Positions 1-10,890 of a stretch of DNA of 64,000 nucleotides are shown here, one piece after another. Source of the stretch: Amphirosellinia nigrospora (Eukaryota > Ascomycota > Sordariomycetes > Xylariales > Xylariaceae); NCBI GenBank assembly GCA_004123355.1, contig SCHM01000005.1, positions 1,240,001 to 1,304,000 of the forward strand, given 5' to 3'. The number at the start of each line of letters is the position of its first letter. Positions within the stretch are counted from its first letter, which is position 1. The notes beneath the pieces were generated by a model. That model was not told where the DNA came from. It was given only the letters and a program-made list of their open reading frames with translations, and did no database searches. Both the position numbers and the translations under genes were made by a program.

Positions 1-320
1 GCCCATCGACGGTGTCGACCCGGCTTTTTGAGATTCTGGATGCATGAAATCAACTCTTGAGCAGTATCTTTGCATAACGCTGCTACCTTGCGGATCTCTT
101 CTTCATCCGGCACAAGTTTAATTGACGAAGGTGGAGCTACCAGTTTGTCGCTGAGTGCTGACAAGCTAACTGCGATTGTTTCAAAGTCCGCATGTTGTGC
201 CGATGCACCCCTGGCGGAGTGGATTATCTCTTGAGATTCAGAGAGTATCCTATATGCGTAATCGAGGAATTGGATAATATTTGCAGCTAGGCCAATAGCC
301 GACAATACTTCAAGTACCAT
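1..320 (-). CDS. N-terminal part of a fungal STAND/NLR-like protein (runs off window)
   Basis: The reverse strand reads from an ATG at 320 without a stop to the window edge, giving about 106 residues. The start MVLEVLSAIGLAANIIQFLD and the following amphipathic helices (YRILSESQEIIHSARGAS, then a segment around LSALSDKLV) match the helical amino-terminal domain found ahead of NACHT or ankyrin domains in many fungal STAND (NLR-like) proteins. These proteins act in non-self recognition and programmed cell death. The nucleotide-binding and repeat domains would lie outside the window, so the class rests on the N-terminal domain alone. An ankyrin or patatin protein with the same N-terminal domain is possible. 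Confidence 0.6.
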   Translation of the reverse strand, partial: MVLEVLSAIGLAANIIQFLDYAYRILSESQEIIHSARGASAQHADFETIAVSLSALSDKLVAPPSSIKLVPDEEEIRKVAALCKDTAQELISCIQNLKKPGRHRRW

Positions 321-674
321 TTTGCCAAACGAGCCGGACGGAAAGTTTACTATGTGTTGAACGGTTGCCGCGGTTTAATACAAGTAGCTTGCTTTCTAGA
401 GTTGGTGTTAAAAATAACCTGCTGTCCGGAAAGTCTTAGAAGGGGAATCGGGAATACGAGATTCGGGTAGTTGGGCACCAAACCAATGAGTAGGCTGCCT
501 TGAGCTGCCTAGGCATACTTTGATTAATTGATAGTTTTGGACGGTACAAGGCACTTTTTCACTTTCTCCAATTTCACTTCACAACCACCTAAGCCACGAT
601 GCCCATGCTGCAGAGGGTGGTGCAGCCAGCTGACCGGCACGTTATTATGGGGTGCTAATGCACTAATTGTTATA
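321..674. other. Intergenic, upstream of the STAND-like gene and tRNA
   Basis: I see no gene here. It would hold the promoter of the minus-strand STAND-like gene and the upstream flank of the tRNA. Confidence 0.6.
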
Positions 675-746
675 GCCCGCTTGGCTCACCGGTAGAGCGC
701 CTCACTAGTAATGAGGAGGCAACTGGTTCGACTCCAGTAGTGGGCA
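675..746 (+). tRNA. tRNA-Thr (anticodon AGT)
   Basis: A full cloverleaf can be drawn. The acceptor stem pairs GCCCGCT with AGTGGGC (one G-T pair) and ends with discriminator A at 746. The D arm is GCTC/GAGC. The anticodon stem CCTCA/TGAGG encloses loop CTAGTAA, placing AGT at positions 34-36. The T arm is ACTGG/CCAGT with loop TTCGACT. There is no intron and no encoded CCA. The internal A and B boxes are intact, so it should be transcribed by RNA polymerase III. It reads threonine ACU codons, and ACC/ACA if A34 becomes inosine. Confidence 0.95.
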
Positions 747-752
747 TACATA

Positions 753-765
753 TTTTCTCTTTTTT
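753..765 (+). terminator. Pol III T-run terminator of tRNA-Thr
   Basis: A T-rich stretch with a T6 run at 760-765 begins 7 nt after the tRNA 3' end, as expected for RNA polymerase III termination. Confidence 0.7.
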
Positions 766-1105
766 ATACCTGTATACCTCGAGTACTTAGGCAAGTGTTA
801 AACTGAATTGTCTTAAGAGGTAATGGGCAACAACCTTGAAATGTATACAAGCCAAGTGTTAGGTATGATTTATATTATTTTATTTATCAAATATTGCATA
901 GTTTTTACGCTAGGTGAGGAATTCACATTCGATACTTTTAAGGAGGGTCAATTGGTACCTACGTACCTAATACCTAAGTCCGATGTTAAAATGATAAAAT
1001 TAGGATTTACATTACATTCGAAGATGTTCTCCTCTACTCGGTGTCAGTTCTTTCTCTGCCTGGCCGCTTTTGCGACAATCGCATCCCGCTCTCAGCACTA
1101 TACAC

Positions 1106-3374
1106 TCAGCAGCAACGAACTTGTCGGCTGTAGATTCGTAGCCTTAACGAAAGCGTCATGTAGTAGAAGGGTGCCTGTTCCCAGAGCAAGTCAAGGAATG
1201 TTGGGCCATCCGTGCCGGGAGAGCTGATTCCTGAGACCGGCACGTCGTAGTTAGGCAAGCCATCGTTGCGCTTGCGATTCAGCACCCCTGTGGTGATTGT
1301 ACCGAATACAACCATTGGCTCAAGCGTCGAAAATATGACGAGACGATTGCGAGTCGCCAATGTAGTATGGTTCGCGCAGTCAAGCTGCCATTTGTAACCT
1401 TGAAGGTAGGGTCACCGGCGGCCGAGATTCCAGTCTGCTTGATCGCTGCTTTCGAGTAATCGCCATCTCGCTTCAAATACTGGTAGAGGGATAGCCATAG
1501 TATCCGTCATTAGCACTGTTCGGCTTGCCGCAAGCTGTAGCACCACCGGCCCCACATGATAGTCTGTGTATCTGGACGATCTATCGCGCGCTCGATGCGT
1601 ATGCTAAATGGCATGTTTATTTCAATACATCACCCTTCTTCCATGTTCGGCTCAGGGTCAGATAACTTCCAGGTTGCGCTACTTCGTCCGTCTGAGCTTG
1701 TCCGTTGATCGCGACGTTGAAGCCTTACGGGCCAGCGGGCACACGTGTTTGATGTCCAGGACCTGACCCGTGACGGTGAGTTTGCGCTGTCACCGCGTGG
1801 GAGGTGGTTTCTGCTTAACTACGAACTTTCTCCGCAGGTAAGGTAGATGTGGATGTACAGGTTGACCCAAAGCGCAGATCCGTCTGCCGAGCGTAAGTAA
1901 ACAGTCTCCTGGTACTTAGTGTGGCTCTCCATTCCGGTGCCACCGCAGCAGGTGCGCGGTATTGCCAAAATCGCGCGGTGTTCTGGGTGAGCTGAAGTAA
2001 GTGAGCTGAGGGTCCTAGTACTGGTTGTCAGCACGCGAACCCGAAATCTGGTTGAACAGGCCACGCTCGTAGTTGTCCATGTAGGTTGCGTTATGCTCGT
2101 GTAGAAACAGATTGCGCGCCAGCTTGAGTACGTTGTACGTCGTACATGTCTCAGCACCGGTTGATGGCATGGCGTTAGCAATATTATCCCGGTTCTGGAA
2201 CAGCTCGCCGTTGCCGTCGGTGCCAGCATAGCTGCCGCCGAAGCCGCCGGTAACAAACTGTCGGTGCGGCACAAGCCAATCGTAGAAGTTCTTTGCAGCG
2301 GCGAAGTAGTCCTGACCCCCGCCTTGCTCGAAGACTCTCAAGTACCCGACGAAGTTAGGCACATGCTGGTTAGCATGTAGTCGGTATGGGCGGCGCCGGC
2401 CAGGTATGTTGTTTTATCTACCACCAGAATATCCTTGTTGTCGACGGCCGCGCCGAAAAGTGACTCCCGGTTGTCAAAGGCCTTGGCTGTTTCTAAGTGC
2501 CGTGAATCACCGGTTATTTGATAGATCTCCGGAATACTTCGTTCGCGCCACCATACTCTCCACCGATGTATAGATCCCACATGTAATTAAGATCGTCCCT
2601 AGTTAGATTTCCTGTATAATTTGGGTTGTTCTTGTCGCCGATAGTAAGCGCGAGGTAAGCCCAGTCCGCCATTTTCGTCGCGATGTTAAGAGCTTGTGAG
2701 CTGTTCGTGTTGTAGTACGCGTCCAGCAGTCCTCGTATGATCTTGTGCTGCGTGTACCAAGGCGCCCAGGTATTAGTGTCGAGGTTGCTCCCGTACACTG
2801 CCCAGCGCGGCGGACCGAGACGCAATACCGTATCTTCCGGGAGGGCACCGAGGTAGCCGGGATGTGTCGGTACCCAACTAGCCGAACCCGTGCCTGCTCC
2901 AGCCTTCATCCGGGCAGTAATAGCATCCTGGCAGGCAGCAAGCTCAGTGATCATCCAGTCGAGCTTCGTTTTAAAGACTTGCTCGCCCTGGTCGACGTAT
3001 GCTTGAGAAAGGGCAGTCATGTAGTGGCCGGTCCAATGCCCGCTCAGCAATCCACCATCTTCCCATCCACCTGGCGGAGTAACACCGCTCGGATTTGGTC
3101 GCCCGGCCTGGTTATTGAATAGGACAAGAAATTTCCTTTCATCGTATGATTGAATGAAAGCCTTGATCCGGTCTCGCTTCTCTTGTAACAAACCAGTACC
3201 GAGTTGTACCTGTTCAAGACGGAACGGGCGCACGGGCGCGGTTGCCCCTGGCCCAAGGTCCATCGCTAAAGCATTCATTCGTATGACTCCATTGCCGGCA
3301 AGTGTTACGACACCGAATGCCAATGCCTGTAGTAGTCGCCGTGGACTAACGGGGATGTTGCATAGCCAGTCCAT
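1106..3374 (-). pseudogene. Disrupted GH127-like beta-L-arabinofuranosidase (DUF1680)
   Basis: The longest open piece (2514-3374) starts with a hydrophobic leader and continues into a (alpha/alpha)-barrel N-terminal domain of the DUF1680/GH127 family (GHWTGHYMTALSQAY, YTQHKIIRGLLDAYYN, YIGGEYGGANEVF). Similarity then hops between frames: a segment at 2338-2580; one at 2015-2362 with the metal/catalytic ETCTTYN motif; one near 1900-1970 with TCCGGTG, the paired cysteines of the family active site; and C-terminal pieces near 1106-1476 (YDVPVSGISSPGTDGPTF). Frame changes near 2525 and 2360 fit single missing C residues. A TAG at about 2017 between NQY and DPQLTYF, and mixed frames near 1790-1830, do not. 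I think this is a decayed gene with consensus errors added, but a badly sequenced intact gene is possible. Hydrolysis of beta-L-arabinofuranosides is family knowledge. Confidence 0.75.
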
Positions 3375-5264
3375 CGCAAGTACTGATTCTCTTTGACGTT
3401 GATAATAATCGCAGAAGTAAATTAGATTAACCAGGAGAAGAGATCAAATATCTTTGGCGGGGACGAGGCAGAACATGTCCCGTTCAAGACGGTGTGGATA
3501 TACATGCCCTTATATCGGATGCTTCCGAGAACAATGTTACACCTAAAGAAGAGACCGTTTGAGCGAAATGGAACGTATAGTATCATTCGGCCTCTTTAAA
3601 CAACACATGACATATGTCGGTTCGCGAGGGGCGCTATCACTGATACAGAGCATTCTGCCAACCGACTGGTGCGGCTAATGACGTTATTCTCCGCATCTCA
3701 GAAAGAATGCTTGCGCGGGCTGAATAGATTATCTTCTGCCGGCCGACTGGTGGAATAAAAGCGTCTCCACGGATCTGCCCAGCCCACCACTGCGACCCTC
3801 GAAGCCGTGTACCGGGAATCGGGCAACCGATGAGCCGACTGAACGCGGAAGCACAACCCCACACTAGCCTCTCAATATGACTAGATAACGGAAATAAACT
3901 CGTTTATACACGGCTTGGGGGTCAAAGAAGTCACAGGTACGTTCCAGATGATCTAGACTTCTGAGGGGAGCTTGCAACTCTGGCCGAGGAGTGGAAAGAA
4001 ATGGGAAAAAGGCATGAGCACCCCTAACTCTCATATTCATCTTCCATCCCAAATCGCGGGTTAGTATGAGCTCCCAATGTAAAGGCGAATAGTCTTCGTT
4101 TCTACTGAAATATCATATAGTATAATTATTGATATTGTAACTATTGTACGTAGACGCATACATTTCTTATAGGAAATATTGGCACATTGGCTTAAATTTG
4201 TATCCAATACCATTAGCAGGGAGCACGATTTCTAGGTGAGTTCAAGTATGTACCATGCCGATAGGCTTATCTCAAAATTGAAAGCCTATAGTGTAGTTCA
4301 GGGGCCGCAAGAATCGATTGCAACACCTGCATGAGTTATCAGAAATAAGCGATCCGAGGCAGACCTTTTGGATTTATTGATTGCCATAAATGTTCTATCG
4401 TTGCTTGCGTCCTAAAGCTTGCCAAGCATGTTGGCCATTAGCCTCTGTTAGGTACCTAGGTATAGCCCAGCTATAGAAAGTGCGATTTTATATTGTAACT
4501 TGAGCCGCTATATCTCTCTAGACTCCAATTACTCTCGAGGCACTTATGCCCTTTCACAAGATATCCTAAAGCTTTCATTGACGATTTCACGGGTGTGTTA
4601 GCCTTCTGTCATCTGTAGCGTAGAACAGACGCCCGTAGGCTCGAGTTTCACTAATTTCATGACACTGGATAGCACCTCGTCTACTTCCTTACATTGTGCC
4701 ACGAACCTTGCAAGGGTAGGGTGTAAACATCTGTTGTTGCACGGAGAATCAGTGAAGTCATCTCCGGGGGCTCTATGTGACTACTTGACTATATACAGAG
4801 AATCTCTTTGTCCGGGTTGGATCCGTGTGTCTAGATCCCTGTTTCCTGGCACACTGTTTACACAGAATTCGCGATCTTCAGACATGCTTCTCTTGTAATG
4901 TCCACATAGCAACCACATAACCACAAGCCATTCTCTTATTCTGAAAAGCATAAGAAAAGTTTGTATTACTATTGAAGAACCCAGTTTCTAGCAATTTCAC
5001 AGCTGATGCTACGTCTAGATGTGGCTGTGCGTTTCCTTAGCTTCTCCTGTCCCTGTGTGGCGGGCTTCCGCCCACTGTGGCTAGTATCTCCCGAGGCGGT
5101 GTTTATTATATTCCACCTCGACCTCCTTTTCCGTCTCTCTCTTTCCCTCTTCTTTTCCCTTTTAATAAGGCAGCTATTACACTAATGAGTTAGCTTCCTG
5201 TCTACATCGCCTCTCTTACGCGACAGACACGAAGAATCATCAAAAGGAATACAAAAGCGGCAAC
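3375..5264. other. Long intergenic stretch, no gene recognised
   Basis: Short ORFs at 3637-3864, 3864-4052 and 4659-4898 have no recognisable domain, signal peptide or flanking splice continuation. The 4080-4160 part is AT-rich. The CT-rich stretch around 5120-5160 looks like the promoter or 5' UTR of the bANK-like gene that follows. Confidence 0.5.
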
Positions 5265-6331
5265 ATGGCGGCGACAATAGAGCGCCGGCGGCAGCAGATC
5301 CGCCTAGCTCAACGCAGGTACCGACGTGAGTCAAATGTGACACCCCGGTCGTCTTGATAGCTACCCTGGTTGATCCACTGGGTCCTAAGATCAAGGTCCG
5401 TCTGGGGTTCGTTTATCTGGACTCCGGGTTGCGCTACGCTGGGCTGTGAACGCGCTCGCTGACCGTTGTCCTGGGTCCCCTTGCCGCATATAGAACGGCG
5501 ACGCCTAATAGCTATCAACCCTACGTTCCAAACCCTGTCTAATGGCAACGGCTCGGTCTTGACGCCAACGCATCTGTCAGCAGAGACACCCGAGGCCCCG
5601 AGCAGACGCCGCTCCGGTCCACATTTGCACCCGCAACCGTTGACTCCACAAAATCGTTTTGCGAGCTAGTCGCCGACAGCGCCAACCTACTACTCGGCGG
5701 CCTCGGCACTATCAACATGGACGACGTCGAGTTCCCAAGCTCCTTCGTCGCTAGAGGTCCGACTAGCTCATCTGGTCCGTTACCAACGACTACCGAAATC
5801 GTCGGGGTATTATCTAAAGCTAGAGTATATACAAGGACGTCATCACCTAAAATCAGTGCTCATTTCATGGAACGGGCTGACCCGGGAGACGACGGCAACG
5901 CAGAATCTAACAAAGCTCGTAAATGGGTCACCCCTCTCCATATGGCCGCGCAAAAGGGGCGGGATAAGATCGTACGGACTCTACTACAACACCACGCAGA
6001 CTGCAACGTAACAGATGGTGACGGGATGACACCACTGCTGCATGCTGTCATTGGCGGCTATCCTGAGACTGTGACTTTGCTGCTATCGGCCGGGGCCCGT
6101 ATCGAACTAGTCGATCGCCAGGGCCGCTCGGCCTTGCACTGGGCGGCGGCACAGAAGCAAGAGGCTATATTAAACATATTGTTAGAGAACGAAGGTGGGA
6201 AGCCGCCGATCACTGATAAGTACGACAGCAGCGGCATGACACCGCTACATATTGCCGTAGACAGTGATTTTGAAGCCGGTGTTCAGTTGCTACTGCAGTT
6301 CGGTGCCAGCGTACAGTGTCAAGCCAGATAG
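5265..6331 (+). CDS. bANK-like regulator: bZIP-type basic region plus four ankyrin repeats
   Basis: The ATG at 5265 opens with a basic segment (ERRRQQIRLAQRRYRR) resembling the bZIP DNA-contact region. A GT donor follows at about 5325. From about 5548 a frame leads into four ankyrin repeats between roughly 5925 and 6320 (TPLHMAAQKG, TPLLHAVIGG, ALHWAAAQKQ, TPLHIAVDSD). A basic region without a zipper followed by four ankyrin repeats is the bANK architecture, known from ToxE-type regulators of secondary-metabolite clusters. The middle (5330-5550) is not cleanly open in any one frame, because of unresolved introns, missing bases or decay. The ankyrin part is secure; joining the basic region to it is inference. 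Neighbours are a 2OG oxygenase (-) and an MFS transporter (+). Confidence 0.55.
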
Positions 6332-6894
6332 TCGTGTGGTTGATGATACCACTTTATAACCTGTACCTGTAGGGTTTATAATAAAGACTACCCAGGCCTT
6401 AATAGGGTTCTCTTCCCCGTTTACTCCCCGTTTGCTGGCCGGTCAGGGCGTACGCGCAGAAATTAATAGATAAAATATTAGAATAGGTGCATAATAATAA
6501 AGCACAAGGCTTTGATGTAAGCATTTATATTCAAGTTTGATCTATCTCTTAAACTGTTTAACTAAGCCCTCGTTGTATTATTTCCTACTAGTAAAGATAT
6601 TTTAGACTGGAGATATGTTTAGATGCGGTATAACTCGAGTTATAGTGAAGTAAAATAAGATATTATAACACGGGATAGTACTTACTTATTATAATTAATG
6701 ATAATTTAATATTTAAGGCATTAACAGCTAGTATCAACTAACGAGACAGGGCTAATGAGGCGAAACTCTAATAGATAGAGCAAAATCAAAAACAAATGCT
6801 CTTGATTCTCTAACGCCAACCATGCCCACATGTATATAGCAAATAATTAAATATTTTTGATGAAAATGATGGTCTCATTACCTGGAGCTTTAGG
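6332..6894. other. AT-rich spacer between convergent genes
   Basis: This is the 3' flank of the bANK-like gene and of the 2OG oxygenase. The sequence from 6470 to 6720 is strongly AT-rich, with no coding signal or RNA gene seen. Confidence 0.6.
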
Positions 6895-8314
6895 TTAGTC
6901 ATAGTATTTCACCGACTTTCCTTTGATGACTTCTTCCTGTCCAACCTCACTCCTGGCTTTCGTCTGCGCAACACCCTTTGCCACACGAGCTTTGACCCAC
7001 TCTCCCGCCGTGATACCGACAGCGTCGCTGTCTGTGACACTGTTATAACCCAGACGCTCAAGCACACCGCTCACCACTGGTTTTAGCTCGAGGCTGTCCT
7101 CCGGCCTCAGGAAATAGAGCACGCCAAGACGATCTAGTTCGGCCTGGTCAGGCGGGGGCGCAACAACGCGGTGAATACTACTCTTGAGGAATCCATTTGT
7201 GAGGAATTCGAGCGAATCGGCGAGGTTGACGGTGATGCTCCCTGGGTATGGCTTAACCCACTTCCACTCCTCCTCGGGTGTGCGGACTTGAAGTGCGGCA
7301 ATTGGTTGCCGGAATAATAGTGTCAACGACCCAAAATCCTTTACGCCCAAACAAGAAAGTTAGTCGAGGTCTTTAAGTCCTACGTCATAGGGTTTTCTGG
7401 ATCGTACGAAACATGAATAAGGGGCTATGCGGGTTGTATACGAACTGTGTGTCCTTTAACCCAGACGTTCTCTAGTGCCTGGCACGTTGTTAGTATTACC
7501 ATGGAGCTTCAATGGTTTCGGGTTCATAACGGATGAGCTCGTAGCTCATTCCATAGTCTGAAAAATCTCACTTTGTTTTGCTCTAGTGTGCGACGATGGT
7601 ACTTCATGTACCGCAAGTGGCAGTCACTTCGGACGTCATACCGATGCCGCTGCAGGAAAAAGTCTTCCGGGAGCTCGAGGATAATGGCAAATAGTACAAG
7701 CAGCTTGCTTGCAACGTCGTCATGGATTTTTCTCGCGAAAGATTCAATCTTGGGGCGGTTTTCATTGATCACCTCTGGATGCGGCCTCTCCAGCTCCGGG
7801 ATGAACTTTGGAATGTTGTAAATCTCTGTGTTGTCGAAGATCCCAGGGCGGACTTCCCGAAGACCAAAAGGTTTATAACCGTTATATCCGCCGTTTTCAA
7901 GGTCTGCACGATACTTGAGCTTTTCCTCCGTCGACAGATTGAATACCTCCTTGCCAATAGCAAACTGCTCGTCTACCTGCTCTTGCGTTAGGCCGAAGTT
8001 AATGATGTAGAAGAACCCTTTGGCCGGTGTCAGCTGTTATAGATGTTGATTTCTGCGGCAAGACAGACCGATCTTCTGTATAGCATCAAAAAGTTGGGTT
8101 GCGAGCTGCTGCTTTCCGCCGGGTTGGTCGAATTGGGATAGATTAAGTGTTACAAGATCGGCCCAGTCAACTAGTTGTTTATAGCTCAATAGGACGTTTC
8201 ACTTACAATAAGGACTCGCCAGGGGTTCTTACGCTCAAATTTGGTCTCGGGAAGTTGATGGTACGTGGGCAGGACTGTCGTGTGGTTCGAAGTACTTATC
8301 ACTGCCGCCGCCAT
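6895..8314 (-). CDS. 2-oxoglutarate/Fe(II)-dependent oxygenase (isopenicillin N synthase-like)
   Basis: Five exons join in phase: 8233-8314, 8069-8170, 7572-8017, 7446-7478 and 6895-7338, giving 368 residues, normal for the family. The N-terminal DIOX_N domain shows DAIQKIGFFYIINFG. The jelly-roll core carries the iron ligands H220 and D222 in GHTDFGSLTLLF, a motif split by the last intron, and the distal His277 in SSIHRVVAPPP. No frame disruption is present, unlike many neighbours. The family hydroxylates, desaturates or cyclises small molecules using 2-oxoglutarate and oxygen; the substrate cannot be told. It is divergent from an MFS permease across a 638-bp shared upstream region, which suggests co-regulation. 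Confidence 0.88.
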
Positions 8315-8952
8315 TATGCAGTTACCGTATACATATGTACTCAAAGATCTCCTGTTACAAATTTATTTAAAAGTTAATCGCCGAGTTGCACAAGTGCCAC
8401 CACTTCCACGTTGCCATACCATGTAATTAATACCCGTGAGGTTCGTACCGAACACGGTCATCCAACGATGACGTGATTGAGGGGCACCGCAAGTGCCGCA
8501 ACCCTACCCGAGTATCCTATCAAGGGGCATTCCGCAATTCTCTGGTCGATGACGAACAAGTTGGGACACGAATCAAAAGCCGTTTTACGATGTAGTTCTT
8601 TGCCAACCTTGGGTCTGAGGAAATGCATTTCCGTAGCTTCGCTTGAAGTATACCACTCCTTCACACAAAAACTCAGGGATGACACGTGCGCCAGTATCTA
8701 CATAGGAGCTTGCATTCTTGGCAAATCAAGGATCTGTGTGCCATTTGAGGGCGTCGGGGATATCCATACACCCGGAGTTTTTGAGTCTGTCGGGGTTTCA
8801 TAGATTATTATATATTCGTAGAGAGATCACATAAGCCGTAACAGTATCAGGGCTGTAATTTAACAACCTTTCGATCCCACACGTATCTCCAATTCATTCA
8901 TATAACCCGGTAGCATACCAGTGCTAGCCTATCGATCAGAGTTAAATCGACT
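8315..8952. promoter_or_regulatory. Divergent promoter region (2OG oxygenase / MFS), with a coding-like remnant
   Basis: The stretch lies between two divergently transcribed starts and should hold both promoters. On the minus strand, 8458-8685 reads as a protein-like segment (FDSCPNLFVIDQRIAECPLI) that I cannot assign. It may be a gene fragment. Confidence 0.4.
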
Positions 8953-10890
8953 ATGATAACCTCAACATCAAAATCGGTAGTAGAGTCGACATCCGTCGAG
9001 GGCGACTCGAGTTCATCGAGCTCTAGTGATGGGATTTACCGGGCAGCCCGCGGGAGGTAGCCGATGTGAAAGCTGATCAGACCATTCTGGGCTTTGACTC
9101 TGAGCGTATGCGAGCTCGTACAGCCCTAACTGTCGAGGAAGAGAAGAATTTGATGCGTCGCATTGACTGGCACCTAATGCCTTTGTGTTCACTTATATTC
9201 CTCTTCAAGAACTTGGATGTGGATAATGTAAGTATTATCTTATCTTATCTTATACGCCGCATTAGCTCATATGTCAAGGTTTCCAATGCTCGCATCATGA
9301 ATCGTGGGACTCCTCAGAACATTATCACTCAGTTAAACATGACATCCGATGAGTTCGCACTGGTTACTGTGCTCTACTATGTAAGCGTTATACAGATAGG
9401 CCTAGAATGTCTTGTTGTGCTGATGCCCAAATGCACAGATTCCCTACATTATTGGAGAAGCGCCATCGAATCTGTTGCTGAAAAGATTCTTGCCGTCACG
9501 CTGGCAATCGAGGATTGTGATATCATGGGGAGCCGTGCTGGCGCTCCATGTCCCAGTCACTAATAAGCAAGGTCTTTACGCTGTTCGATTCTTCTTGGGT
9601 TTAGCGGAAGCCGGTATGTGTGGAGCGATAACGAGACAGGAAGCGAGCAATCTGACGTGTAACCCCAGGCATGTTTCCAGGTGTTATCTTACAGATGACA
9701 TATTGGTACAGGCCTGATGAGATGTCTCTTCGGCTATTATATTTCTGTCTGCCGACCCCTTACTGCCCTGTGACATCGTCAACTAACGTAGACAACAGAC
9801 GTATGTGGGAATCTTTCTGGAATCTTCAGTGGTTTATTAGCATTTGGCTTTGATAAAGCCTCCGGGGCGGGTGGTTTATCAGGGTGGCAATGGTAAGAAT
9901 AATCTCTACTTTCTTGAGGCTATGGGATAATAATAGTGTAAATAGGTTGTTCCTTGTGGAGGCGATTGGAACAATCTTAGTTGGCATTGCTATTTGGTTT
10001 CTACTACCAGACTGTAAGCGTGCCAACCCCTTCGTAAGAAAACGAGCTGATGATAGAACCAAGTCCCCGAAACGCGCGTCGTTGACGGATAAAGAAAAGG
10101 CCTTTATTCAAGCTCGTTTGCCTGAGAATGCCCCGAGAGCCGAGGAACAAGACTTCAACCTTGGTGAAATTTGGTCAGCATTGAAAGATAAGCGCCTCTG
10201 GCTTTTTACCTTGATCTGGCATTCTTCACTGTGGGCACGTCGGGCGTACGCTTCTACCAGAGTACCGTCATTGCTGATCTTGGCTTCACGTACGTACCTC
10301 ATTTCAGCCCCAGTGCAGCTTTTAGATATGGGTTAACATAGCATGTAGAACAATTGCCCAAGCACAACTCTTGAACTTGCCGATCTCAGTTGTTGGGTTG
10401 TTCGTCATTTCGTGACGGGGTACTTTGCAGACAATGGACGACTACCACGCCCACTCTACCCTTAACCTTTCTCATTATTATCATTGCTTCCTACTCTGTA
10501 CTCATTGTGTACCCAAACAACGGGGGTGTATACGCTGCAACCCTCATAGGCAATGCTGTGACTGCGGCTTGGTATCCAATGATGTGGCCGTGGCGTGTTC
10601 AGACTACGAGCCGTGCTACCGGTTCGGCGTTCTCAATTGGCTTCGTGAACAGTTATGGGCAAATTGGAGGTGCGATCGGGCCTCAAAGTATGCCATCCAG
10701 AATCTCCTATCCCATTTCACTTCTCAGCGACCTCGGTGCATATTATTCCTACGTACTACTTGAAATTGTGGGGTTCTGACGATTTAAGAACACACATGGA
10801 TGACTGACCGCTTTATGAATAGTATTTCGGAGCGCTTATGCGCCGAGGTACACCGTCTCCTTTAGTATAGCCGCGGTCTTGTTGGCGCAG
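8953..10890 (+). CDS. MFS permease, anion:cation symporter (allantoate permease-like) family; frame broken
   Basis: An ATG at 8953 opens a Ser-rich tail, then MRRIDWHLMPLCSLIFLF begins the first membrane helix. Exons joined by GT-AG introns (after VDN at about 9230, after LYY at about 9380, after AEAG, after LYF, after WQW, and after GPQ at about 10688) give the expected order: YYIPYIIGEAPSNLL, FFLGLAEAGMFPGVI, YRPDEMS, GFDKASGAGG, then a cytoplasmic loop and the C-terminal half (AAWYPMMWPWRVQTTS, GFVNSYGQIGGAIGPQ). This matches fungal Dal5/Tna1-like permeases. Four frame changes (about 9031, 10219, 10413, 10466) are each repaired by one extra base beside an identical base. The 3' end is uncertain. 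It probably imports an organic anion, vitamin or ureide. Confidence 0.8.

Noticed and set aside
823-1227. 134-codon plus-strand ORF.
   Set aside because: It has no domain or conserved motif, and its 3' part is antisense to the C terminus of the GH127 gene.
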